64,000 bases of DNA. Source: an uncultured Lachnospiraceae bacterium (GTDB taxonomy: Bacteria; Bacillota; Clostridia; Lachnospirales; Lachnospiraceae). The stretch's first letter is position 1. Each line of letters begins with the position of its first letter. Below, one piece after another: positions 36,702 to 47,028 of this stretch. A program made the translations under genes and the position numbers. The notes beneath the pieces were generated by a model. That model saw only the letters and a program-made list of their open reading frames with translations, did not search any database and was not told where the DNA came from. The DNA lies in contig CALWBQ010000041.1 of the NCBI GenBank assembly GCA_944376125.1, positions 1-64,000 on the forward strand, in the 5' to 3' direction.

Positions 36702-37361
36702 CTATTCACCTGCCGGGCAGGTTCTTTCCTTCCACATTCTGCAGTTCTGCACAAAATCAATCAGGAAGGAGGAAATTGTAACAGTCACCAGCGAAAACGC
36801 GATCCGTCTCAGAGGGATATAGCTGAGCGAGAGACATAAAACTGTCAGGTCTGTAAATAAGTAAGCTCTTGAAATTTTCCAGCGGGTCACTTTCGAGATT
36901 ACCAGAGCCAGGGCATCATCGCCCCCACTGGAACCTCCCTGCCGTACAATCAAGCCCACACCGATACCTACAAAGCAGCCGCCCAGGACAGCCGCCAGCA
37001 GCGGATATGGGGAAAGATCCGGCAGCATCGGCGGGAACTGCTCCCACAGCTTAAAAAACGCTGACATACTAGCTGTGGACAAAATAGAAATCTTTATGAA
37101 TTTTCCCCCTAAATATCTGTAGGCTAAGCCGTAACAGATCAGATCCAAGATAGGGGTGATAGCTGAAGGGGACACGCCCAGCCAATGATTGAAAAGCAGT
37201 ACCAGCCCCAATACCCCTCCCTCTGTGATATTCGTCTGCTGGTGAATATTGTGAAGCCCAAAAGAAGCAATAGCCGCTCCCAACACAATCAAAGCTACCT
37301 TTTCCAAAGAAAATCCATCCCACAATGTTCTCCAAATATGAAACAACCTATTTCTAATCAT
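36702..37361 (-). CDS. YitT-family membrane protein
   Basis: A 219-residue protein with five or six membrane helices of the YitT/DUF161 family (HNIHQQTNITEGGVLGL, GGSSGGDDALALVISK). It lacks the C-terminal DUF2179 cytosolic domain that many YitT proteins have. Function is unknown; an efflux or transport role is only guessed for the family. The ATG at 37361 follows GAGGAG. It is divergent from a MerR regulator, and its promoter has the 19-base spacer typical of MerR targets. Confidence 0.85.
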   Translation of the reverse strand: MIRNRLFHIWRTLWDGFSLEKVALIVLGAAIASFGLHNIHQQTNITEGGVLGLVLLFNHWLGVSPSAITPILDLICYGLAYRYLGGKFIKISILSTASMSAFFKLWEQFPPMLPDLSPYPLLAAVLGGCFVGIGVGLIVRQGGSSGGDDALALVISKVTRWKISRAYLFTDLTVLCLSLSYIPLRRIAFSLVTVTISSFLIDFVQNCRMWKERTCPAGE

Positions 37362-37392
37362 AAAATCTCCTCATTTATTTATCTTTATTCTT

Positions 37393-37423
37393 ATGATAAA
37401 CCCTGGTATAATACTAAAGTCAA
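37393..37423 (-). promoter_or_regulatory. yitT-like promoter with MerR-type 19-base spacer
   Basis: TTGACT (37423-37418), a 19-base spacer and TATCAT (37398-37393) on the minus strand. The over-long spacer is the hallmark of promoters activated by MerR-family DNA distortion. The plus strand carries TATAAT (37407-37412) inside the same stretch, a likely -10 for merR itself, so a bound regulator would touch both promoters. Confidence 0.75.
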
Positions 37424-37447
37424 GCATTTTTTGAAGGAGACCTTTTT

Positions 37448-38251
37448 ATGAAAAATTATTATAAAATCGGCGAAATTTCCAAACTCTACGGGATCGGAAC
37501 GGATTCTCTCCGGTATTATGAAGAGCTGGGCATTCTCCACCCCAAACGGGACAGCAATGGCTATCGCCTTTATAATCTAAAAGATATGTATAAACTGAAT
37601 ATCATCCGTGACCTGCGGCTCCTAGATTTTTCTATGGTGCAGATCAAAGAGTATCTGGACGGACAGAGCATTGCAAACACCCTCAAAATACTGGAAGAGG
37701 AGCAGTCGCTACTCCAGAAGAAAATAGAAGAGCTCCAGACCCGTCAGACCATTATCCGCCGGCAAATGGCCGCTCTCCAGGCCGCCTCCTCCATCCAGCC
37801 CGGCATCTTTACCGTAAAGTGCTTCCCTGCCCGCCGCTGTGTCCAGATTTCCCAGTATATCACCAGGGATGAGGAGATGGATTTTGTTATCAAAAAACTC
37901 CATAAAAAGCATGAATCCATGGTTCCGGATCTGGCGAACCAGACAGTCGGCGCCTTCTTTTCTATGGATGACTGGCGCCAGGGGCGGTCCAATGTCTATC
38001 AGTCTGTCTTCTTTGTCCTGGAGCACGATGCTGCTGAATACGATTTTGTTCTCCCTTCCGGGAACTACCTGTCCTGCTTTTATCAAGGAAGTTATCAGCA
38101 GAATGGCCAAAAAATTCAGGAAGTTCTGAACTGCGCCGCTAAACAGGGACTTACTGTCACCGGGGACCCTTTTGAACTGTATGAAATCGACAACCGATAC
38201 ACCGCCCGGGAAGAGGAATTTCTGACAGAAATACAGGTGCGGGTTTCCTGA
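37448..38251 (+). CDS. MerR-family regulator with GyrI-like effector domain (BmrR/TipA-like)
   Basis: 267 residues: winged helix (YKIGEISKLYGIGTDSLRYYEELGIL), a coiled coil (about 80-115) and a C-terminal GyrI-like domain (about 122-265) of the kind that binds bulky or cationic drugs in BmrR. The ATG at 37448 follows AAGGAG. It is divergent from yitT, whose promoter has a 19-base spacer, so YitT is the probable target and the effector may be a small amphipathic compound (inference). Confidence 0.9.
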   Translation: MKNYYKIGEISKLYGIGTDSLRYYEELGILHPKRDSNGYRLYNLKDMYKLNIIRDLRLLDFSMVQIKEYLDGQSIANTLKILEEEQSLLQKKIEELQTRQTIIRRQMAALQAASSIQPGIFTVKCFPARRCVQISQYITRDEEMDFVIKKLHKKHESMVPDLANQTVGAFFSMDDWRQGRSNVYQSVFFVLEHDAAEYDFVLPSGNYLSCFYQGSYQQNGQKIQEVLNCAAKQGLTVTGDPFELYEIDNRYTAREEEFLTEIQVRVS

Positions 38252-38310
38252 TTATCAGTTGATTGCTAAAATGATTGTATCTTCACTCAAAAAATGGTAT
38301 ATTTGTATCA

Positions 38311-38357
38311 AATAGATTTGCCGTCAGCAAAGAATACCGCAAACAGGCAAATCTATT
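38311..38357. repeat. Perfect 12-bp inverted repeat in the GGDEF gene leader
   Basis: AATAGATTTGCC (38311-38322) and GGCAAATCTATT (38346-38357) are exact complements separated by 23 bases, ending 33 bases before the ATG. No T tract follows, so it is not a simple terminator. The loop does not match c-di-GMP-I, preQ1 or other leaders I know. Confidence 0.7.
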
Positions 38358-38390
38358 ACATCGAACAATTAGACTAGAAGGGTGATGCAG

Positions 38391-39764
38391 ATGTCAAACA
38401 CGACTAACAACAGTACCACCGAGATAAGAAAGGAAAAAGCAAAGGAACTGACCAGCTATCTCCTGCATAAACATTACTGTGAAAATGATGAAGAGGTGCT
38501 GATCGACTACTTTGATCAAGGTTTTAGCTGGTTCGGAGCAGGAGAAGAAGAATATGCTGTTGGCTATGAGAAAGCGGCAAATATTTTCCGGCAGTTTTCA
38601 GAGAACGTTATAAAATATAATATTACAGATGAAGAGTACAATGTGATTGAGGCCGCACCAGATGTCTATGTATGTACAGGCAGAGCATGGCTGACAACCG
38701 ATTCCTCGGCTCAAACCTATCTTCAGGTTCATCAGCGAATCACTGCCGTATTCTGCTGGAGACAGGACAAGCCATTTTGCTGCCATATTCACATCTCAAA
38801 CCCTTACATAGAAATGTCCCCGGATGACATCCATTTTCCTGCTGGACTGGCGCGCCAGTCATACCAATATATGCAGCAGTATATCGAGGCTCAAAAGCAG
38901 CAGATCGAAGCTCAGACCGCCGAATTGGACAGCATTTACAATACGGTTCCCTGTGCCATCATAAGAATCCTCAGACAGGGGAATCGATACAGCCTCCTTA
39001 CCTTTAACCGGGCTACAGCAGAACTGTTGGAAAAGACCAAAGAAGCCACAGGGCAGGCAGACTGGTCTTCCGGTTTCAGCAGGGAGGTTTTGGAGGAGGA
39101 CGGTATTAAAATACAGGAGATTCTCCAGTCCCTCAAAAACCCCGGCGATTACGCCAGTGTTGATTACCGGTTAAGGACAAATTCAGGCAAGCTGGTCTAT
39201 CTCAGCAGCAACAATCTGCTGGTCAGCGAAAATGCCAATGGCCAGGTCATACAGCGGATCGCCTTCGATATCACAAAGCAGATGGAGCTTCAGGCTATCC
39301 TTGAGAAAAAAAGTTTTGAGGACTCTCTCACCGGACTGTTCAACCGCAACAAATTTAACCAGCTTATGAATCAGGCTCAGGACGAGTTCACGCAGCTTGG
39401 AATAGCATATTTTGATATTAACGGACTCAAAGCGGTAAACGACCAGGCAGGCCACAGTGCCGGCGATGCGCTGCTGCGCCGCGTGGCATTCCATCTCAAC
39501 AAAAAATTTGAACATAAATCTTACCGCATCGGCGGTGATGAATTTATAGTGATTGACGACAGCATGGATGAGACTAGTTTCAAAAATGCTGTTTTTTTTG
39601 TCCACGATGAGATGAAGCGGGATGGGATTGCCATTTCAATCGGTTTTTCCTGGCGTTCTTCCAACTGCAGTCTCAAAGAACAGTACGATGAGTCTGACAA
39701 ACTGATGTATAAAAATAAGGCTGAGTTCTACAGTCAGAAATCCCACGACCGCAGAAAACGATAG
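38391..39764 (+). CDS. GGDEF-domain diguanylate cyclase with NTF2-like and PAS sensor domains
   Basis: 457 residues without membrane segments. N-terminal SnoaL/NTF2-like domain (about 10-140; DYFDQGFSWFGAGEEEYAVGYE, INVHQRITAVFCWR-like strand and CCHIHIS), a short coiled coil (QQYIEAQKQQIEAQTAELD), a PAS domain (about 180-300) and a GGDEF domain (about 310-457). The GGDEF active motif is intact in YRIGGDEFIVI, so c-di-GMP synthesis is expected. ATG 38391 is chosen because AAGGG lies about 6-7 bases upstream; ATG 38385 and GTG 38382 are too close. No EAL or HD-GYP gene is nearby. Confidence 0.88.
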   Translation: MSNTTNNSTTEIRKEKAKELTSYLLHKHYCENDEEVLIDYFDQGFSWFGAGEEEYAVGYEKAANIFRQFSENVIKYNITDEEYNVIEAAPDVYVCTGRAWLTTDSSAQTYLQVHQRITAVFCWRQDKPFCCHIHISNPYIEMSPDDIHFPAGLARQSYQYMQQYIEAQKQQIEAQTAELDSIYNTVPCAIIRILRQGNRYSLLTFNRATAELLEKTKEATGQADWSSGFSREVLEEDGIKIQEILQSLKNPGDYASVDYRLRTNSGKLVYLSSNNLLVSENANGQVIQRIAFDITKQMELQAILEKKSFEDSLTGLFNRNKFNQLMNQAQDEFTQLGIAYFDINGLKAVNDQAGHSAGDALLRRVAFHLNKKFEHKSYRIGGDEFIVIDDSMDETSFKNAVFFVHDEMKRDGIAISIGFSWRSSNCSLKEQYDESDKLMYKNKAEFYSQKSHDRRKR

Positions 39765-39775
39765 TTCACACCCTT

Positions 39776-39810
39776 AAAACCCGTCCGGCCCTTAGGGCCA
39801 GGCGGGTTTT
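39776..39810. terminator. Bidirectional terminator between the GGDEF and collagen-like genes
   Basis: AAAACCCG-C-GGCCC pairs with GGGCC-G-CGGGTTTT; A and T flanks on both sides allow termination of both convergent genes. Confidence 0.85.
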
Positions 39811-39828
39811 CGCTGTTCAGATATATAT

Positions 39829-41221
<1,393 letters not shown>

Positions 41222-41354
41222 TATCCTGCTTTTCCCTGAAAAATTTGGCCTATTTGTACGCCGGCATCTGAGGAACGCACGGCAGATCCCCTCCTGGAGT
41301 TTTGCCTTGTGGAAGAAATCAATCAGCAAATCATTCCGAACGTATTCTCAGTAA

Positions 41355-41391
41355 ACAAAAAGGCAGGGAACCCAGAAAACAGTTCCCTGCC
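41355..41391 (-). terminator. Terminator of the ABC exporter operon
   Basis: GGCAGGGAAC (41362-41371) pairs with GTTCCCTGCC (41382-41391), followed by TTTTTG on the minus strand. Confidence 0.88.
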
Positions 41392-41402
41392 CATGCAAAA
41401 TC

Positions 41403-43334
41403 TTATTCCAGCTCGAAAGCTCCTGTATAAAGTTGGTAATATTTTCCCTTCTGTGCGATCAGCTGCTCATGGTTGCCCCGCTCGATGATCCGCCCATGCT
41501 CCAATACCATAATGACATCAGAGTTGCGAACCGTCGACAGCCTGTGAGCAATCACAAATACCGTGCGCCCCTGCATCAGAGCGTCCATTCCTCTCTGGAC
41601 AATGGCCTCCGTCCTGGTATCAATGGAGGATGTTGCCTCATCCAGAATCATAACCGGCGGATCTGCCACTGCTGCCCTGGCGATGGAGATGAGCTGGCGC
41701 TGACCTTGGGACAGGTTCGCTCCGTTTCCGGAAATATAAGTATTATAGCCCTCCGGAAGGCGGGTGATAAAATCATGCGCGCCTACCAGCCTGGCTGCCG
41801 CCATACACTCGTCGTCAGAGGCATCCAGCTTGCCATAGCGAATGTTGTCCATAACCGTCCCTGAGAACAGATTAGTATCCTGAAGAACTACCCCCAGAGA
41901 GCGGCGAAGATCAGCTTTCTTGATCTTGTTGATATTGATCCCATCATAGCGGATCTTGCCGTCTGCAATATCGTAAAACCGATTGATCAGGTTGGTGATC
42001 GTCGTCTTGCCGGCGCCGGTGGAGCCAACGAAAGCCACCTTCTGCCCGGGCTCTGCATACAAAGTAATATTGTGGAGAACTGTCTTGCCCTCCTCGTAAG
42101 CAAAGTCTACATCAAAGAAACGGACATCGCCTGTCAGCTTCGTGTAAGTAACGCTTCCGTCAGCACTGTGGGGATGCTTCCACGCCCACATGCCTGTGCG
42201 CTCTTTCGTCTCCACGATCTGGCCGTTTACTTCTTTCGCGTTGACCAGTGTGACATATCCCTCGTCCTCCTCTGGCTTCTCATCAATCAGAGCAAACACT
42301 CGCTCAGCACCTGCAATACCCATAACCACCGCATTAATCTGGTTGGACACCTGACTGATGTTTCCGCAGAATTGTTTGGTCATATTCAGGAACGGAACTA
42401 CAATGCTGATCCCTATGGGGAGACCGGAAATGCTCAGGTTCGGGACACCGGAAATCAGCAGCAGTCCTCCTGCCAGAGCTACGATTACATACATAACATT
42501 GCCGATATTATTCAGGATCGGCATCAGCATGTTTGCAAATTTGTTTGCCTTCTCAGAGTCTTCAAACAGGGCGTCATTGATGCGGTCAAAATCCGCTTTG
42601 CTCTCTTCTTCATGGCAGAAGACCTTGACCACTTTCATGCCGTTCATCATCTCTTCGATGAAACCTTCCTCTTTACCGATGGCCATCTGCTGCCGGATAA
42701 AGTATTTCGCTGAATTTCCTCCAACCTTTTTAGTCACAAGCGTCATCAGCACTACACCCAGAACAACCACCAGCGCCAGCCATACACTGTAGTACAGCAT
42801 AATACAGAATACGGTCAAAACAGTGACGCCAGATATCATAAGCTGGGGCAAACTCTGGGAAATCATCTGGCGCAGAGTATCGATATCATTGGTGTAATGG
42901 CTCATAATGTCGCCGTGATTGTGCGTGTCAAAGTATTTAATGGGCAGATCCTGCATCCCATTAAACATTTTCTCCCTGAATTTCATCAGAGAACCTTGCG
43001 TGATTCTGGCCATCATCTGGTTGTAGATTGTAGTAGATGTCAAGGCCAGAATGTAGAACACTAAAAGTATTCCTACAAATCTTGTAATCTGACCGGATAC
43101 CGAGCTCCAGTCACCGCTCTGCCAGCTGCGCTCCACGATCGCGATTACATTCTGCATAAATATTGACGGAACGGAGGCCACTACCGCACTAAACAGAATA
43201 CAGAAAATTACCAGGGGCAGTTCGACAGGATAAAATTCCAGGATTGTTTTCAGGATCCGTCCAATAGTCCCTTTCCGCGAATTCGACAGACGTTTGCTTG
43301 CACTCGCCTGAGCTGCGTTCTGATTATTCGCCAT
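41403..43334 (-). CDS. ABC exporter half-transporter with canonical ATPase site
   Basis: 643 residues: six membrane helices (about 35-340) and a nucleotide-binding domain with GSTGAGKTT, LSQGQRQ, LILDEATSSID and IAHRLST, all catalytic residues intact. Between them lies an unusual insert of about 40 residues (TLVNAKEVNGQIVETKERTG and following). The ATG at 43334 has GGAGG 8 bases upstream and overlaps the preceding gene by 11 bases. Its partner has a degenerate site, so the two should form an asymmetric heterodimer (BmrCD/TM287-288 type). Control by the upstream MarR gene suggests drug or toxic-compound export. Confidence 0.92.
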   Translation of the reverse strand: MANNQNAAQASASKRLSNSRKGTIGRILKTILEFYPVELPLVIFCILFSAVVASVPSIFMQNVIAIVERSWQSGDWSSVSGQITRFVGILLVFYILALTSTTIYNQMMARITQGSLMKFREKMFNGMQDLPIKYFDTHNHGDIMSHYTNDIDTLRQMISQSLPQLMISGVTVLTVFCIMLYYSVWLALVVVLGVVLMTLVTKKVGGNSAKYFIRQQMAIGKEEGFIEEMMNGMKVVKVFCHEEESKADFDRINDALFEDSEKANKFANMLMPILNNIGNVMYVIVALAGGLLLISGVPNLSISGLPIGISIVVPFLNMTKQFCGNISQVSNQINAVVMGIAGAERVFALIDEKPEEDEGYVTLVNAKEVNGQIVETKERTGMWAWKHPHSADGSVTYTKLTGDVRFFDVDFAYEEGKTVLHNITLYAEPGQKVAFVGSTGAGKTTITNLINRFYDIADGKIRYDGININKIKKADLRRSLGVVLQDTNLFSGTVMDNIRYGKLDASDDECMAAARLVGAHDFITRLPEGYNTYISGNGANLSQGQRQLISIARAAVADPPVMILDEATSSIDTRTEAIVQRGMDALMQGRTVFVIAHRLSTVRNSDVIMVLEHGRIIERGNHEQLIAQKGKYYQLYTGAFELE

Positions 43335-45111
43335 CGTTTTCACCTCCTGCCTTATTCTGGGAAGTATAGACTTCCCGGTAAATTTCGCTGGTCTCTAACA
43401 GTTCCTTGTGGGTACCGACAGCCGTAATCGTACCGCCGTCCATCACCAGGATCCGATCTGCATCTTCTACAGAGGAAGTCCTCTGTGCAATAATAATCTT
43501 TGTCGTCTCAGGCAGGAAATCCCTGAAAGCCTTGCGGATCAGGGCATCCGTCTTCGTATCTACTGCGCTGGTAGAGTCGTCCAAAATCAGAACCTTCGGC
43601 TTCTTCAGCAGTGCCCTTGCAATGCAGAGACGCTGTTTCTGGCCGCCGGATACGTTGCTTCCGCCCTGCTCAATATATGTGTTGTATTTCTTCGGGAACT
43701 GGGAAATAAACTCGTCAGCCTGGGCCAGCTTACATGCCTCGATCATCTCCTCATCTGTGGCGTTCTTATTTCCCCATCTGAGGTTATCTTTAATCGTTCC
43801 GGAGAAAAGAACATTTTTCTGGAGAACGACTGCCACCTCATTTCTCAGCACTTCCAGATCATAATCTCTTACATCTACGCCGCCTACCTTTACAACGCCT
43901 TCCGTTGCATCGTAGAGGCGGGAGATCAGCTGGATAAGAGAAGATTTGGAGGAACCGGTTCCTCCGATAATGCCGATGGTCTCACCGGATTTAATGTGAA
44001 GATTGATATCCGCCAAAGCCATCTTCTCCGCAGTTTCGGAATACTTAAAGCTGACATTGTCAAAATCAATGGAACCGTCTTTTACCTGACAGACCGGATT
44101 CTCCGGGCTTTTGATCGAGCTTTCCTCTGTCAGAACTTCTACAATTCTATGTGCAGACTCACTTGCCATAGTGATCATTACAAAGACCATAGAAAGCATC
44201 ATCAAACTCATCAAGATCTGGAAATTGTATGTAATCAGCGCCGAGAGCTGTCCTACATCCAGATCAACACCCATGCTGCTGATGATCGTATAGGAGCCGT
44301 AATACAGTACAAATATCATTGCCGTGAAGACGCAGAACTGCATCAGCGGAGCATTGAGGGCAAGAATCTTCTCTGCCTTCGTGAAATCACCGCAGACATC
44401 TTCAGCTGCGCGGCCAAATTTTACTTTCTCGTAATCTTCCCGAACATAAGACTTTACGACTCTCATGCCTTTGATATTCTCCTGGACGGAGTTGTTTAGG
44501 GCATCATATTTCTTAAAGACCTTTTTAAATAAAGGCGTAACTTTGTGAATGACTGCAAATAAACCAATTCCTAAAATCGGGATCGTCAGCAGGAAGATGA
44601 CAGCCATCTTTCCGCCCATAATAAATGCCATAGCAAAAGAAAATATCAGCATCAGCGGGCAGCGGATTGCAGTCCTCACAATCATCATGTAGGCCATCTG
44701 AACATTGGTCACATCGGTTGTCAGTCTGGTGACCAGGGAAGAAGTGGAAAATTTGTCAATATTCTGGAAAGAATACCCCTGGATCTTGTAGTACATATCC
44801 TTTCTCAGGTTTCGTGCAAAGCCGCAGGAGGCCGTAGCACAGGAAGCTCCCGCCAGTGCGCCGAATGTCAGGGAAAGACCTGCCATCACCACCAGAATGA
44901 GACCATATCTTACGATCACTCCAAATTCACAGTTTGCTTTGATCTGATTGACCAACTGAGCGATAATGAAAGGGATAATGCATTCCATCACAACTTCCAT
45001 GGAGACCAGAAGAGGGGTTACCAGGGAAGCCTTTTTGTATTCTCTGATAGATTTCGCCAATTCTCTTATCATTGTCTTTCTCGTTTCTCCTTTCTTGTTT
45101 TCATTTGCCAT
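43324..45111 (-). CDS. ABC exporter half-transporter with degenerate ATPase site
   Basis: 595 residues: six membrane helices and a nucleotide-binding domain with GGTGSSKSS and VSGGQKQR. The catalytic Glu after Walker B is Asp (LILDDSTSAVD) and the switch His is Gln (IAQRTSS). This loss is the hallmark of the non-catalytic half of heterodimeric exporters. The ATG at 45111 has no clear ribosome site; an in-frame ATG at 45072 follows AAAGGAG by 14 bases and would shorten it by 13 residues. It lies between marR and the canonical half. Confidence 0.92.
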   Translation of the reverse strand: MANENKKGETRKTMIRELAKSIREYKKASLVTPLLVSMEVVMECIIPFIIAQLVNQIKANCEFGVIVRYGLILVVMAGLSLTFGALAGASCATASCGFARNLRKDMYYKIQGYSFQNIDKFSTSSLVTRLTTDVTNVQMAYMMIVRTAIRCPLMLIFSFAMAFIMGGKMAVIFLLTIPILGIGLFAVIHKVTPLFKKVFKKYDALNNSVQENIKGMRVVKSYVREDYEKVKFGRAAEDVCGDFTKAEKILALNAPLMQFCVFTAMIFVLYYGSYTIISSMGVDLDVGQLSALITYNFQILMSLMMLSMVFVMITMASESAHRIVEVLTEESSIKSPENPVCQVKDGSIDFDNVSFKYSETAEKMALADINLHIKSGETIGIIGGTGSSKSSLIQLISRLYDATEGVVKVGGVDVRDYDLEVLRNEVAVVLQKNVLFSGTIKDNLRWGNKNATDEEMIEACKLAQADEFISQFPKKYNTYIEQGGSNVSGGQKQRLCIARALLKKPKVLILDDSTSAVDTKTDALIRKAFRDFLPETTKIIIAQRTSSVEDADRILVMDGGTITAVGTHKELLETSEIYREVYTSQNKAGGENDGE

Positions 45112-45173
45112 AGCTTATAAATCCGGCGGTTCCTGAATATAAGACCCGCCGGACGTTCCGCAGCCTGAAAACA

Positions 45174-45191
45174 GGCGGCAAAAATGCCGCC
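45174..45191 (-). terminator. Hairpin between marR and the ABC genes
   Basis: GGCGGCA/TGCCGCC with a 4-base loop followed by TGTTTTC on the minus strand; a second hairpin, CCGGCGG/CCGCCGG, follows at 45123-45153. Probably an attenuator that lowers read-through into the ABC genes. Confidence 0.5.
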
Positions 45192-45194
45192 GGT

Positions 45195-45662
45195 TTAATC
45201 ACCGCTTTCGTCTTCATTTACCATGGCATTCCAGCTGTCCACCAATTTATTCAGCACGGTGGTAAACTGCTCTTTTTCCTGGGCAGACAAGCATAAAAAA
45301 AGCTGATGAGCCATCTGGGCGTCTTCCTCGACCAATCCGGCTGCTGCCTCTTTGCCGTGCGGAGTGAGAGTCACCTCCACCTGGCGCCTGTCCCCCATGC
45401 TTTTTGCCCTCGCGATCAGGCCGTCGGCCTCCATTTTTGTCAGAATCTCGCTCATTGCCCCTGAACTCAGTTTCATCAGTTCCTGGAGCTGCCGCTGCGT
45501 CAGGGATCCTTTGGCCAATAATCGGATGAGAATCCTGCGCTGACCGCTCTTCTTCCCCATCTTATAGTAAAGAAAATGGCCGCACTCTCTCAGCCTTCCA
45601 ACCAGCCTCAAGTCACTTTCTGCCTCATCATTCTGCAGCAGTTTCCCTTCTGAATCTGACAT
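45195..45662 (-). CDS. MarR-family transcriptional regulator
   Basis: 155 residues, winged-helix MarR fold (LTQRQLQELMKLSSGAMSEILTKMEADGLIARAKSMGDRRQVEVTLT across about 65-112). The ATG at 45662 has GGAGGTG 6 bases upstream; an upstream in-frame start is unlikely because it lies in the operator. It precedes the two ABC exporter genes by 83 bases. A palindrome over its start point (45681-45700) suggests autorepression. Confidence 0.92.
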   Translation of the reverse strand: MSDSEGKLLQNDEAESDLRLVGRLRECGHFLYYKMGKKSGQRRILIRLLAKGSLTQRQLQELMKLSSGAMSEILTKMEADGLIARAKSMGDRRQVEVTLTPHGKEAAAGLVEEDAQMAHQLFLCLSAQEKEQFTTVLNKLVDSWNAMVNEDESGD

Positions 45663-45680
45663 GATTTCACCTCCGGCAAA

Positions 45681-45732
45681 AACGCTTGGTACCATGTGTT
45701 CTCATTATACGGGAATCTTTTTATATTTGCAA
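45681..45732 (-). promoter_or_regulatory. marR promoter and probable MarR operator
   Basis: TTGCAA (45732-45727), a 17-base spacer and TATAAT (45709-45704) on the minus strand. A 20-base near-palindrome (45681-45700) with perfect TGGTACCA core and matching AAC/GTT ends covers the expected start point. Confidence 0.78.
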
Positions 45733-45738
45733 GTAAAA

Positions 45739-46881
45739 TTATAAAACACTTTCTGAATCTTTTCTGGCATATTTCTCTAAAAACACCGGTTCTTGAGAAG
45801 CCTCCTGTATAGGCATAATTCCCCGGAAGTATTCCCGGTTATATTCCACCTGAGGGGATTCCGGATAAATTTCTCCCGCCTTTTCGTTGCACCACTGTGC
45901 CCTCTCATAATCTCCAAGACGGTCCCAGCAGACACATAGCTGCAGCCATGGAATGTACCCCCTGCATTCTTCTCTCACAAAACCTCCCTCTTCTCTGGGT
46001 TCAGGCGACCGGAGAGCCTCCTCAAACCAATAGGCCGCACTGCTGTAATCGCCTTTCTCCATCCAAATTCTTCCAGCCTCACAGCAAATCTCAGCTCTGG
46101 GAAGATCCGCAGAAAAGCTGGCAAACAGCAGCTCCAAAGCCTCCTCCGGTTTTCCAAGAAAGCTGGCGCAGCAGGCAGCATTGAGGCTGGCATCTATCCG
46201 GTATTCCTTCCAGGCTTCCCTGTCCCGCAGCACAGATATCAAAAGTGCTTCCGCCTCTTCATACCGCCGGTGCTGGTACAGCTCACGGCCATAGTAAAGC
46301 CGTGAACGGGCATCCATCTCTTCTCCTCTGGCTGCCATAGCCTCATATATCCTTAAATTTCTGTCCGGGTCATTGACTTTCTTCTTTCTATGTTCAATTA
46401 CCACCGAGGACCGCAAAACCCTGCCCTGAATGGCAATCGTTTCATGGACTCTGCCCTCCCAGCGGTACCCCCTTCCATTTCGGATCAGTCTTTCCCTGGG
46501 ATAGATAAAATTGGGCCTGCCGTCCGGTCCAAACCCAGCTGCGTAATCCATCACCACCACATCAATATCCAGATCCAGAGATTCTTTTACTTTCAAAAAT
46601 TTCTTTCTCTCCTTCTCTGTAATCACATCGTCTGCATCCAGCCACATACAAAAATCGCATCGAGCCAGAGCAAAGGCAGCATTGCGCGCGGCTGCAAAAT
46701 CATCCTGCCATACAAAATCTTCAACCCGGTCTGCTATCCTGGCTGCAATTTCCTTCGTCCTGTCTTTTGATCCTGTATCTACAATAATGATCTCATCTGC
46801 CAGGTCTTTCACCTGCGCCAGGCACTCTTCCAGCACCTCTTCCTCATCACGCACAATCATGCAAAGGCTGATAGTTGCCAT
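45739..46881 (-). CDS. Family 2 glycosyltransferase with TPR-like C-terminus
   Basis: 380 residues. The GT-A domain (1-about 190) has ISLCMIVRDEEEVLEECL, IIIVDTGSKDRT and the metal-binding MWLDADD. The C-terminal 190 residues show helical TPR-like repeats (RYEEAEALL, KPEEALELL, DYSSAAYWFEEAL, DYERAQWCNEKAGEIYP). This is the SunS-like glycosyltransferase group. The ATG at 46881 follows AAGGAAAG. It is about 4.6 kb from the collagen-like gene; glycosylation of that protein is only a proximity-based idea. Confidence 0.85.
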   Translation of the reverse strand: MATISLCMIVRDEEEVLEECLAQVKDLADEIIIVDTGSKDRTKEIAARIADRVEDFVWQDDFAAARNAAFALARCDFCMWLDADDVITEKERKKFLKVKESLDLDIDVVVMDYAAGFGPDGRPNFIYPRERLIRNGRGYRWEGRVHETIAIQGRVLRSSVVIEHRKKKVNDPDRNLRIYEAMAARGEEMDARSRLYYGRELYQHRRYEEAEALLISVLRDREAWKEYRIDASLNAACCASFLGKPEEALELLFASFSADLPRAEICCEAGRIWMEKGDYSSAAYWFEEALRSPEPREEGGFVREECRGYIPWLQLCVCWDRLGDYERAQWCNEKAGEIYPESPQVEYNREYFRGIMPIQEASQEPVFLEKYARKDSESVL

Positions 46882-46973
46882 ATTCTTTCCTTAAATGCTC
46901 TTTTTTTATATTATGCGGCCGCCCCTGCAGGCGATAACCTCACTCCGAACAAGCAGAACTTCCACTCTCGGAA

Positions 46974-47006
46974 AAAACAAAAACGCTGCAGCCAAAAGCT
47001 GCAGCG
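46974..47006 (-). terminator. Terminator of the HPr gene
   Basis: CGCTGCAGC/GCTGCAGCG hairpin followed on the minus strand by TTTTTGTTTTTT. Confidence 0.92.
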
Positions 47007-47028
47007 CCAGATTCTCTTATCCTCGCTC

